From: an uncultured Kiritimatiellota bacterium
GTDB taxonomy: Bacteria > Verrucomicrobiota > Kiritimatiellia > RFP12 > DVOR01
Assembly: GCA_944391055.1 (NCBI GenBank)
Contig: CALXSF010000003.1
Coordinates: 1 to 64,000, forward strand
Reading direction: 5' to 3'
DNA: 64,000 nt
The position numbers and the translations under genes are program-made. Positions 1 to 9,400 of this stretch are shown here, one piece after another (within the stretch, counting starts at the first letter, position 1; each line of letters begins with the position of its first letter). Below the pieces are notes generated by a model. That model was not told where the DNA came from and searched no databases. It saw only the letters and a program-made list of their open reading frames with translations.

Positions 1-74
1 ACCTCGTCTTGTGCGCACAGAGCTTTGCCTGCGAAAAGAAGAACTACAAGAAAAGCAAAAAACGTGGTTTTCAT
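1..74 (-). CDS. Secreted protein, N-terminal fragment, coupled to the RHS gene
   Basis: Only the first 24 codons are in the window. The minus strand reads a start codon at 74 followed by MKTTFFAFLVVLLFAGKA and then LCAQDE, a textbook Sec signal peptide: two-residue basic start, ~14 hydrophobic residues and a likely cleavage after LCA. The ATG shares ATGA with the stop of the RHS gene (71-74), so it should be translated by re-initiation after that gene. Base composition is AT-rich like the RHS tip and unlike the rest of the window. Its position directly after an RHS C-terminal tip is where an immunity or accessory protein is usually found; that role is inference, because the mature part lies outside the window. 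Confidence 0.75.
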   Translation of the reverse strand, partial: MKTTFFAFLVVLLFAGKALCAQDE

Positions 75-3000
75 CTCTCCCATTTCCCTTCATTGATAAG
101 GATTGTCTTTTCTTTTTGCGCGGTAACGTAAGAGTCTCCTTCCTTTTCTATGGTACAAGAATAAGGAATAATGTGGTTGCCTAAATTGTCAATCCCTTCG
201 GGCATGATCTCGTCGCTTTTTTTAACCTTACCATTAATCCGATAGTAATCGCCGTCATGGAATAAATCTTGTGTCCCTTCTGGAGGAACAAATGTCCCAA
301 TTGCAACATTTTTAGAGCTGTTTAGGAAGTCAAGTATTGCCCCCAACGATCCCAGCGAACTTATACCGGGATATTTTTTGGCAAGTTCCTCAATGATCAT
401 ATCCTCTGCAATATCTTGAGGCAGATTTCCAAATTTTTGTTTTGTTTCATTCATGATACTGTCCCAAAGAGCTTTCAGACGGTTATCCTTGGACCATACT
501 AAATCTGCAAAGATGGTTTCTGTATAAAAGACTCTTTCCTCACTTTCGTTAAAAATAGACCATCTAAATCTACCGTCTTCACATTTACACTTCCACCATT
601 TGATGGAGTAGACATCCGCATAAGTATTTGTTGCCTGAGCCTGCCTTAAACCAAGAAAATCTGGTAAAAAAGGAGTTCTAAACAAATAAAGATTACAGGA
701 CATCGACTCCATCAAAATATCCCGACTTGTCCAACGCCCCGCCAAAGGCATATAATGACGATAATTGTAGTAAACGAGATCAAGGGTGTCGTCGTGGATT
801 TCGGAGGAGAACCGGAAGGGGTTTTCGGAGAGGAGGTCGCGGTTGGTGACGCGGGTGGCGCGGGCGGTGCGGGTGACGGCGCCGAAGGGGGCGTAGTCGT
901 AGTGGGCGGCGATGCCGTCCTGGAGGGCGTGGTAAAAAACCTCGGAGACGTTCTTGTTGCCGTCGTGGAAATAGTAGGCCGTTTCGCCTGAGGCAGGCTG
1001 GAAGACGAGCGGGCGCGTGGCGATGGACTCGGTGGGATCCCACACGAACTCGGTGCGGACGGCGTTGTCGTTGGCGGCGTTTAGCTGTTGGATGCAGAGG
1101 AAGTTGTCGTAGACAAAGCGGAAGTGCGTGGCGACCTGCCCGGCGCGGGTCTCGCAATACTCCACGCGGCGGCCAAGGCGGTCAAAGGCCATCGTGATGA
1201 CCGTGTCGCCCTGCGTCCAGCGGACGGGTCGATTCTCGGCGTTGTAGACAACCGACCAAACGCCGGTCTCGGTCTTGATGAGCGTTTGGTTGCCGTCGGC
1301 GTCGTACTCCGGCACGAAGTCGTCAATGGCGGTGTATTGGTTGAGATTGTTGGCGACGTAGGTTTTGCCCTCGGCGGCGGTGCGGTTGCCAATGTCGTCG
1401 TAGGCATAGGTCTGGTTTTGGCCAAAGATGAGTTCGTCACGGACATTGTAGCCGTAGTGCTGCGTCTCATTCGCGTCGGCCATCATGGATCCGGATTTGC
1501 CAATCTCGGTGCGACGGCCGATGAGGTCGTTGACGTAGTCGTACTGCGAAGCGACGGCGCCGTTAATGGTGTTGGTCACGCGGGCGAGGAGGTCGCGTTT
1601 GGGTTCGTATTCCCACGCGGCGGTCGCGCCGTTGGGATAGGTGAGTCGGGACTTCAGGTGCGAGCCGGGGAGATACTCCCACGCGAAGTTGCCCATCGTG
1701 GCGAGACGTCCCGTGGCGAGATCGTAGGCGAAGGTGGCCTTGCGCTCATTGTCCACGCTGTAGCCCACGTTTCGGCCGAAGGTGTCGTAATGGCGGGTGA
1801 GGGTCTTGGCGTAAAGGCCCGAAACTTGCTCAGAGAGGAGTTGGCCGAAGGCGTCGTAGGTAAAGGTGGTGGTGCCGGCGGCGTCGGTGGCGGAGGTTTG
1901 GCGGCCCATTGCGTCGTAGGCGTAGGCGATGTCGGGGGTGGCGTCGGCGTAGTCGATGGCGAGAAGTTGGCTCCAGTCGTCGTAAGTATAAGTGGTGACG
2001 ATGCCGCGGGCGTTGGTGCGGGTGACGAGGCGGCCGTCGTCGGTGTAGGTGTAAGTAAGGCCTTTGCCATCGGCGTAGGTCTTGGAAAGGAGAACGCCGG
2101 AAGCTTCGTCGTACGTCCACGTGGTGGTGTCGCCCACGCCGGAGGCCTCGTCGCGGTAGGTAGTCATGGCCGTCTTGTTACCGAAGAGGTCGTAGGCGTA
2201 GCGCACGGGATAGGTGGCGCCACCTTCGTAGGTCTTGTTGCCCCGCAGGTCGTATTCGTAGACCGTCACGTTGCCGAGGGCGTTGGTGACGGCGACGGTT
2301 TGGCCCATCACGTCGTAACCGTAGGACGAGACGGCTCCAACAGCGTCGGTGGCGGAGACAAGATTGTTCTTCGCGTCGTAAGCGTAAACGGTGCGGTTGT
2401 TGCGGCCATCGATGGCGGCCACGCGACGGTCGAGCGCATCGTACTCAAAGCGATTGGTCACACACGCCGTATCCACCGTTTCCACCAACTGGCCGAAGAC
2501 GTAGGTCTCGATGTTTGGATTGGTGCAGAAGGGCAACAGGGTGGTGCGCTGGGTGTCATTCCCAGAGATATACGTCTCGTTGCCGCGAATGTCCACAGTG
2601 ATTTGGTTGAAGGTATTGGTGACGGAGAGACCGGAGCGTTGGGCGTAGGCGGTCTGCGTCAGAGGCGTGATGTCCGCGTCGGAGCACGACTGCACGGCGG
2701 TTTGTTTCTGCCACACGTTACCATCGCGCAAAAGATACTCTGTTTCACTCTGCTGTTTGCGCCACTCTTCGCCGACGGCCTGTGTGAGGGCGACCTGCTC
2801 TCCCGTGGCGGCGTAGGCGAAAGTCTGCGTCGGCTGGCCCATCGTGCTGATTTGGCTTGTACGCCCGTAACCGTCGTAGGCCGCCAGCGTCTCCAACGTG
2901 GCGCCGTTCGCACCAGAGCGGGTCTGGCGCACAGACTGCCCCAGCAGGTTTTGCTCCGTCTGTTGCCAACGCGCTCCCGTGGCGACGCGCTCCCACAGGG

Positions 3001-5236
3001 GGCCGTAGGCAAAGACCTGCGGCTGGACGGCGGTGCCGGAGAGTTCGAGAAGGCGGCCGAGCGCGTCCGTCTTGCGGGTCTGCGTGGCCCCATTGGGCAG
3101 GGTGGTGGTGACGGTGTTGCTGTCGAGGCTGTAGGCGGTCTGCGTGACGCCGCCCCGCACGTCGGTTTGGGAGATGACTTGCCCAAAGACGTCGTAAGCG
3201 GTCGTCTCGGGGTTGAGGCCGTCCTGCCACGTCTTCACCACACGACCAAGAAGATCGTACTCAAAATGCGTGGTGCAAGGGAGCGGGGCGAGTTTGGTCT
3301 CGGCGATGAGGCGGCCCTCATCGTCGTAGGTGTAGGTGAAGCGGGTGCCGTCAGGGAGCGTCATGGAGGACTTGCCGCAGCAGCTCCCGCCCCAAACGGT
3401 CGTCGTCACGCGCCCCGCGAAGTCGGTTTCCTTGACAAGGTTCCCGCTGATATCATACTCATAAGTGATACGGTCGATGAGATGCCACGCGCCATCGATG
3501 AAGGCCTCCTGATTGCGCTCCACCACATTGCCGAGGCGGTCATAGACAACCGAGCTCCGCGTGGTCTTGCCCGAGACCGGCTCGGGCGCCTGCTCGTGCA
3601 GCGCCGTCACCGTCTCAACCCAACGCTCATCCTCCACGCGATAGTCATACACCCGGAGCGACCCGTCCTCGTCGCGCACCGAGGCCAGCCGTCCCGCGTA
3701 AAAGGGGCGCGCGTCGTCCGGCGCGTACCACGTCTTCACGGTGCGCAGGGCGCCCGCCGCGCCGTAGGCCGCCCCCGCCGTGGCGGCCCGCTCCACGATC
3801 TCCTGCGTCGGCGAATAGACAAAGTACGTCCGCGCGACCTCGACCATCGCTTCCGTCTCGGGGTCTTTCTCGTACCTCACCTCGCACCGCGGGCGGTCAT
3901 CGCTCACCACCGCGGCCACGCCCGCGTGTTCGCCAAGGATGTCCGATGCGTCCACGGGGGCATAGGAATAGACCGTATCGTGTCCGACGGCGGCATTCGT
4001 CTCTTTGGTCAGGCGACCTTTGGCATCATAGTCGTAGACAAAGCGGTTCCCGCGCCAATCGCGCTTCTCCTTGATTTTCCCTTTGCTTTCGCCGGAGAGG
4101 AAATAATCCCACTCCGTGACGCGCTTCCCGCTCGCATCCGTTCCCAGCGTCTCCTTGACGGCCACCGCGCCGACACTCCACCCGAAGTCCTGGAAGTAGA
4201 AGGCCTTCTGCGAATAGATCGTCTGCCCGTCGGCGCTTTTCTTGACGGCCACCTGCATGCCGTCGTCATCGTCGCCGGAATAAAAGGACTTCTCCTCAAC
4301 CAAACCGTTGGGGCGCGTCAATGTCCAATCCTCCACATCGGGGACATAACGATACGTGTATGTCTTAGGATCGCCATTTCCCTTGCGTTGCGTCGCCAGG
4401 AGCAGATGGGCGTCATCGCCGCCGCGCTCAATCCGCCACGTTTCCACCGGCGTCACCTCCGGGATCACATAGAGCCCCTCGGCCATTTCCGGCTTCTGGG
4501 CGAAAGGATAGACGGAGATGGTGTAGGTGTGGTCATCCTCCATCACGATGTCCGCCAACCGCGTCGCCGTCAGGATTTGCCACAAGAGCCCATTGGGCGC
4601 ACGCACCACGTCAATCCCAAAATCCTCCGCAGTGATCACGCGCCCACGCGCGTCCGTGAAAGAGACCAAGTCCCCGAATTTCCCCGTGATGTCCGTGGCG
4701 TAAAAACGCCACACCGTCCCATCCCCCGGGTAAAGGTCGTAATAGGCCGGGTCCTCCGTTGTCGCCCACCCCTCCGCGTCCACCATCTGCAACCGCTCCG
4801 TGCGGATGGCCGTGCTGGCCGCCACCATCGTCGCCAGAGACTCCCCGTCCCCGAAGCGGAAATGCAGGCGCGCCCCCAGTTCGTTGCAAAAGACCACCTC
4901 GCGCGGCACGTTTTTGTTCGTTCTGTCGCCGCCGACATGGGAGAAGGTGTACTCCATTACGAAGCTCAGCGTCTCCGGCGTGAAGATCGCCGGCGAGGCC
5001 TCTGTCTCAAACACCTTCAGCCAACACCGCCGCCGATCCGACAACACCGACGTCCGCCCCAGGTCGATCTGGATATGCACGCACCCGTTCGATGCCCCGT
5101 CCTCGGGACACTTCTCGCACGTCGAGGCGCTGTTCTGCCCCTCATCCAACTTGCACGGCGGGTTGCGCATCATCCCCGCCCACGCCCCTCCCGTCAGGAG
5201 GGACGCCGCAACGACAAACAACCATCCACTTCTCAT
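71..5236 (-). CDS. Secreted RHS/YD-repeat protein with AT-rich variable C-terminal tip
   Basis: A 1721-residue protein. The start at 5236 (MRSGWLFVVAASLLTGGAWA) has GAGG upstream and begins a Sec signal peptide; an in-frame start 27 bases earlier has no such support. The first ~330 residues are Cys-containing and resemble N-terminal regions of planctomycete and verrucomicrobial RHS proteins. From there to about residue 1530 run dozens of YDxxGR/YTYDxxGxL YD repeats, which in this family build a beta-cage. The end of the core is recognisable (YNYRHYMPLAGRW, then NLY and GL) but the usual NP-D spacing is eroded. The last ~190 residues match no toxin fold I know. The DNA drops from about 60% GC to about 40% near 780, inside the end of the core, as expected for an exchanged tip. 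A secreted small protein overlaps the stop. It could be a polymorphic toxin or an adhesive surface protein. Confidence 0.9.
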   Translation of the reverse strand: MRSGWLFVVAASLLTGGAWAGMMRNPPCKLDEGQNSASTCEKCPEDGASNGCVHIQIDLGRTSVLSDRRRCWLKVFETEASPAIFTPETLSFVMEYTFSHVGGDRTNKNVPREVVFCNELGARLHFRFGDGESLATMVAASTAIRTERLQMVDAEGWATTEDPAYYDLYPGDGTVWRFYATDITGKFGDLVSFTDARGRVITAEDFGIDVVRAPNGLLWQILTATRLADIVMEDDHTYTISVYPFAQKPEMAEGLYVIPEVTPVETWRIERGGDDAHLLLATQRKGNGDPKTYTYRYVPDVEDWTLTRPNGLVEEKSFYSGDDDDGMQVAVKKSADGQTIYSQKAFYFQDFGWSVGAVAVKETLGTDASGKRVTEWDYFLSGESKGKIKEKRDWRGNRFVYDYDAKGRLTKETNAAVGHDTVYSYAPVDASDILGEHAGVAAVVSDDRPRCEVRYEKDPETEAMVEVARTYFVYSPTQEIVERAATAGAAYGAAGALRTVKTWYAPDDARPFYAGRLASVRDEDGSLRVYDYRVEDERWVETVTALHEQAPEPVSGKTTRSSVVYDRLGNVVERNQEAFIDGAWHLIDRITYEYDISGNLVKETDFAGRVTTTVWGGSCCGKSSMTLPDGTRFTYTYDDEGRLIAETKLAPLPCTTHFEYDLLGRVVKTWQDGLNPETTAYDVFGQVISQTDVRGGVTQTAYSLDSNTVTTTLPNGATQTRKTDALGRLLELSGTAVQPQVFAYGPLWERVATGARWQQTEQNLLGQSVRQTRSGANGATLETLAAYDGYGRTSQISTMGQPTQTFAYAATGEQVALTQAVGEEWRKQQSETEYLLRDGNVWQKQTAVQSCSDADITPLTQTAYAQRSGLSVTNTFNQITVDIRGNETYISGNDTQRTTLLPFCTNPNIETYVFGQLVETVDTACVTNRFEYDALDRRVAAIDGRNNRTVYAYDAKNNLVSATDAVGAVSSYGYDVMGQTVAVTNALGNVTVYEYDLRGNKTYEGGATYPVRYAYDLFGNKTAMTTYRDEASGVGDTTTWTYDEASGVLLSKTYADGKGLTYTYTDDGRLVTRTNARGIVTTYTYDDWSQLLAIDYADATPDIAYAYDAMGRQTSATDAAGTTTFTYDAFGQLLSEQVSGLYAKTLTRHYDTFGRNVGYSVDNERKATFAYDLATGRLATMGNFAWEYLPGSHLKSRLTYPNGATAAWEYEPKRDLLARVTNTINGAVASQYDYVNDLIGRRTEIGKSGSMMADANETQHYGYNVRDELIFGQNQTYAYDDIGNRTAAEGKTYVANNLNQYTAIDDFVPEYDADGNQTLIKTETGVWSVVYNAENRPVRWTQGDTVITMAFDRLGRRVEYCETRAGQVATHFRFVYDNFLCIQQLNAANDNAVRTEFVWDPTESIATRPLVFQPASGETAYYFHDGNKNVSEVFYHALQDGIAAHYDYAPFGAVTRTARATRVTNRDLLSENPFRFSSEIHDDTLDLVYYNYRHYMPLAGRWTSRDILMESMSCNLYLFRTPFLPDFLGLRQAQATNTYADVYSIKWWKCKCEDGRFRWSIFNESEERVFYTETIFADLVWSKDNRLKALWDSIMNETKQKFGNLPQDIAEDMIIEELAKKYPGISSLGSLGAILDFLNSSKNVAIGTFVPPEGTQDLFHDGDYYRINGKVKKSDEIMPEGIDNLGNHIIPYSCTIEKEGDSYVTAQKEKTILINEGKWER

Positions 5237-5286
5237 CGCACTGCCTCGATATGACACGGCCAACGCCGCAACCCAGATTCACTCCT

Positions 5287-5315
5287 AGTATACCCCTTCC
5301 GCCCCCGCCTGTCCA
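5287..5315 (-). promoter_or_regulatory. Sigma-70-type promoter of the RHS gene
   Basis: On the minus strand TGGACA (5310-5315) and TATACT (5287-5292) are separated by exactly 17 bases. Transcription would start near 5280, giving a leader of about 45 bases before the start at 5236. Both hexamers differ from consensus by one base. Confidence 0.65.
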
Positions 5316-5690
5316 CCACAATCCGCGCCTGAGCCGCCCACGCTGCGATTGCGCCGAAGGAAGGGCGGTTCCACCTCCTGCGCACAGGCCACCCAAAAGC
5401 CTCCGACGCCTCCCTCCGCAACCCTACCCAAAGCGCAGGGGCGGCGACCTTCCCCCGCCGTCTCTGGGGGCGGGAGACGGCGCACCTCGGGGCGAGGTAC
5501 GGCGCGATCCAAGAAACGAGGCCCGCAATCTCGTTTCCCGCCCCGGTCGAAAGGCCGGGGTTTGCCGTGAGGGGTCTCCGCGCCCCTTCCTTTATATATG
5601 GATAAGGATGGGCGCGCGGAAGAGGGCGGCGGCCCCTTCCGTTGTTCGGGGGCGGGGCGTTGGCGTTGGGGCTTGGCCGGTTGTTCTTTT
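5316..5690. other. Non-coding interval with a cluster of hairpins
   Basis: No plausible gene lies here; the open frames are shadows of high GC. The interval holds a row of perfect inverted repeats: 5456-5464 with 5474-5482 (9 bp), 5484-5489 with 5493-5498 (6 bp, 3-base loop), 5513-5520 with 5530-5537 (8 bp) and 5541-5546 with 5555-5560 (6 bp). A longer-range 7-bp pair joins 5377-5383 and 5433-5439. It sits between the divergent promoters of the RHS gene and the lipoprotein gene. Confidence 0.5.
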
Positions 5691-5693
5691 CCC

Positions 5694-5722
5694 TTGCGGT
5701 CTGGGGGCCGATGTGCTACTTT
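5694..5722 (+). promoter_or_regulatory. Probable promoter of the lipoprotein and 4219-residue protein genes
   Basis: TTGCGG (5694-5699) and TACTTT (5717-5722) are 17 bases apart. The predicted start near 5729 leaves a leader of about 29 bases before the chosen lipoprotein start. The TTGC-type -35 recurs at other promoters in the window. Confidence 0.45.
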
Positions 5723-5757
5723 ATCGACGTATGCTTGAGTCAGCAAAGAGGATTTGT

Positions 5758-6444
5758 ATGCGTGAGGCATGGCTGGCGCACGCGGCGCGACGAATCGCCG
5801 TGTGCGTGATAGGTGTCGTTTCGGCAATGTGTTATATTGGGTGCGACAAGGCCTCCGAGGATCCTTACGCGGAGCTGGACGCCAAGTTCCCCGAGGGGCG
5901 GCCTGGCTTGGCGGACGCGCGAACCCGCGCGCAGGATCCCGCCTACGTCGAAAAAATCGAGACCGGCGCGCAGCGTTTCGTCTCCCTCCGCGAGGCGGCC
6001 GAGAAGGCGCAGGCCGAGGCGGACAAGTTCCGCGGCATCGTCCGCGAGGCGCTCGCCAAACGCATGAAGGAAGAGCCGCCCGAGGCGATCCTGGAGGCCG
6101 AGCTCGCGAAGAACGCCCATTACCAGACCCTTGCCAAGGCCGCCGCCGAGGCCCAGGCCGCCGCCGAGGCCCAGCGCCAGGCCAACATGAAGGCCATCCG
6201 CGACCGGATGCACGCCGGCGCGCGGGCCTATGACGATCTCCGCGCCAAGGCCGACGCCGAGGCGCGCGCCGCGGGCCTCCCCGTCCGCCAAGACGTCGCG
6301 GCCGCCCCGACCGCCCCGGCGGCGTCGCGGCCCCCCGCCGCCCAATCCAAGCCCCAGGCGCCGGCGGCGGCGCCGACGGTGCGCGAGCTGTCCGAGGCCA
6401 CGGGCAAACCCGTGGCCCCGGCCGAGGGCGAGGCCGCCCATTAA
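5758..6444 (+). CDS. Alanine-rich coiled-coil lipoprotein
   Basis: A 228-residue protein of unknown function. The start at 5758 has AAAGAGG six bases upstream; an in-frame ATG at 5731 lacks this. A hydrophobic stretch ends in CYIGC, so Cys29 is the likely lipidated residue. Tyr at -3 is unusual for a lipobox but Ile and Gly at -2 and -1 fit. Asp follows the Cys; in enterobacteria this marks inner-membrane retention, which may not hold here. Residues ~65-160 are rich in Ala, Glu, Lys and Arg with heptad spacing and should form a long helix or coiled coil. The C-terminal ~70 residues are Pro/Ala-rich and probably disordered. The gene for the 4219-residue secreted protein begins 40 bases downstream on the same strand, so the two are probably co-transcribed; a periplasmic tether or chaperone role is only a guess. 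Confidence 0.8.
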   Translation: MREAWLAHAARRIAVCVIGVVSAMCYIGCDKASEDPYAELDAKFPEGRPGLADARTRAQDPAYVEKIETGAQRFVSLREAAEKAQAEADKFRGIVREALAKRMKEEPPEAILEAELAKNAHYQTLAKAAAEAQAAAEAQRQANMKAIRDRMHAGARAYDDLRAKADAEARAAGLPVRQDVAAAPTAPAASRPPAAQSKPQAPAAAPTVRELSEATGKPVAPAEGEAAH

Positions 6445-6484
6445 CCCACTTCAAAAAGAGAACCCTCCCCACGAGGCAAACGGT

Positions 6485-9400
6485 ATGAAGACTAGACAAC
6501 TGTTCCTGATCGCGATCAGCGCGGCGCTGGGCCTGTTCGGTGTGGGCCCGGCGTGGGCCCAGCAGGGCGACTCCACGCACTTGGCGAACTATATCCGAAT
6601 CGAGTCGATCACCAAGTCGGCCGCGGATTTGCTGAGCCTGCCATTGCCCGCCGGCACGAAGATCTACTTCGACGTGCGGCTGACGGACACGGCCAGCGCG
6701 GCGGAGAGATGGGAGTTCGTCGGGAACAGCATCAATACGTCGAATATGGGTACGCGACCCTATTTGATGTTGAACGTCCCTCTGCGAGGTGAGAGCGACA
6801 AGGGCATCGCAGGCCTCTCCGGCTCGGCCGTGGCGACCGATGAGGCTCAGACCGAGATTACCAACACCGCCGCGGCCTTCTACGTGGGGCAGGGCGCCAA
6901 CGCGCAGACGCTGCGCTTCGCCTACACCGTGCGTCCCGGCGACATGACCGAGGCGATCACCTGGGAGCGCGGCACGGACGGCGACCCGCGCTTCGGCGGC
7001 AACATCGGCGCAATCCAGCTGACCTACCGCGACGCCAACGGCGCCAGCCCGAACCAGCCCACCGTCCTTCTGATGGAGAGCGTGCTGAAGGGGGCCTCCG
7101 GCGCCGTCGCGGAGGACACGGCCAACGTCTGGCCCGTCAACGGCTATGTCTTCACCGTCGGCGACGGCGGGGACGACATGAACACGGGCGCCTTCTATCA
7201 GGGCTTGGTGCCGGTGACCATCTCCACCACCGGCAACGCCGCCGTCTCCACCTTCACCAACAGCTCCCTCGCCTCGCAGTTCGGCCTCTGGGTGGAGGTC
7301 TATGACGAGGACACCGACTCGTGGAAGCACGTGCCCGCCGGCATCACCCGCATGACCAGCGAGGCCGCCACCATCACCCAGGGTGCCTTTGGCACCGACC
7401 CGTCCGACGCGTTCAACTCGCTTTACTTTGGGCGTACCAACGGCCCCACCGATTCGAGCGCCGAGACGTTCACGTCCCAGAAGTTCTTCGTCAACGTCCC
7501 CGCCTCCATCCCGGCGGACAGCACCATCCGCCTCTGCTATGGCGTCCGCAAGGACAACGCCACCACGCAGACGACCTTCGCCACGCAGGAGTTCACCCTC
7601 CAGGAGACGCCCTTCGTGACCGCCGCCGCCCTGCTGGGCGATTACTCCGTCACCTGCGCCGACCTTGAGGCCGGCCAGTTCACCCTGCCCAGCTCCGGCC
7701 TCGTCGACGACACGCTCAACGGCGCCTCCGTCAACGGCGGCACCATCAACGCCGGCGCCGGCGAGACCACCGTCCTCCAAATCCGCAAATCCGGCATCGA
7801 CGGGTTGGCCAACTACGGCACGCTCTACGCGGCCATCGAGCAGATCTCCGTGGCCAACGGCGCGCTCGCCACGTTCGCCCGGCGCTATGTGCCGATGAAC
7901 CCGGATCCCGCCGCCGAGACCTACACCGTCAATCTCAGCATCGGCGAATCCGCCGCCAACGGCGAGACCTATTACCGCATCTGGGTCCCGCAGCTCGAAA
8001 CGCTCACCGGCGGCACCGGCTCCGTCGACAACCCTTATTATCTGAAGGTCGTCTCCTCGCCCAAGCGCGAGACCATCACCTTCGTGCCCGGGGAGACCGG
8101 CACGCTGGGCCTGGAATATTACCAGCCGCTCCCCACCACCGAGGATGGCGCCACCGGGCAATCCTCCTTCCTGGAATACACGCTGACCGTGGCCTCCGCC
8201 GAGCCGAGCACCCGCTATTTCCTCATCTATCCGGTCGACCGCACCGGCGCCATCCGCATCGACCCCGCCGCCACCTTCGTGGGGCGCACCGACAGCGCGG
8301 GCCAGCCGGTGAACGCCTTTGAGGCCATCTCGCAGTATGTGGTGCTCCAGAACCAGGCCGGCAGCATCGTGAACAGCGCCACCGCGCAGCTGGTCGTGAC
8401 CCTCCCCGCCAACCAGACCTCCGCCACCTTCTACGTGGCCCTACGCAACGACTATCCCGAGAATTACCTCAACGGCGAGGTGACCGTGACCGGGCAGATC
8501 GACCCCGTCGAGCTCCAAGGCGTCACGTTCGTGGCCAAGGGCTGCAACTCCGCCGGCACCATCACGGGCACCAACGACGAATGCACCACCGTCGTCGCGC
8601 CCTTCGTCCAGAACCGCGCGCCCACCTTCACCGCCAACAGCGCGCCGACCACCGGCGCCACCGGCACCCGCCTCACCTTCACCTACAGCGTGGCGGACGT
8701 GGCCTCCGATTACTTGATCGCCCAGCTCAACTTCGGCGACGGCAACATCGAATCCCGCCTCTATGTGGACGAGGAGGCGATGATCGACCTGATGGGGCAG
8801 GACGCGTGGGCCTCCGAGCGCGCCCTCATCCTCAGCCAGTACGGCATCACCGACGCGGTCGGCGACGTCACGGCCGGCGGCTCGGGCGTCTACCCGCGCT
8901 CGGCCTTCGGCGCTGAGTCCATGACCTTCTTCCACACCTACAACTCCGGCAGCAACCCCTCGTGGGTGATGACGGTCACGGACTCCTCCCGCCAGCAGAC
9001 CTCCGTCAGCGGGCAGATCTCCCTGACCACCTCCCAGCGCTTCACCTTCTACACGCTCTACGATTCCACCATCCCCGGCACGGGCTATGTCCTCTGGGAC
9101 AACTCCACCAGCGACGACCCCATCGACGCCGGGTGGTCCTTCGCCGAGAGCTACACCTACAACGCCCTCACCAAGGACGGCGGCACCTCGGTCTTCGTCA
9201 CCGCCTATCCCTTCTCCGCCGGCGACGAGACCCCGGCCGGCTACTATGAGGTCAGCGACACCCACGACTCCTTCTTCTATAAGTGGGCCGCCGACAACCA
9301 GGACTACGCCAACCTGCTCCCGACGGGCTCGGCGCTCTACGACCCCTCCCTCTCGATCAACCGCGCGTTCGTCGCCGGCGGCGGCGAGGCGCAGTCCTCC

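Noticed and set aside
1088..5254. A 1388-codon frame opposite the RHS gene
   Set aside because: Mirror of the YD-repeat codons; no start signals, and the RHS frame has a promoter, signal peptide and family motifs.
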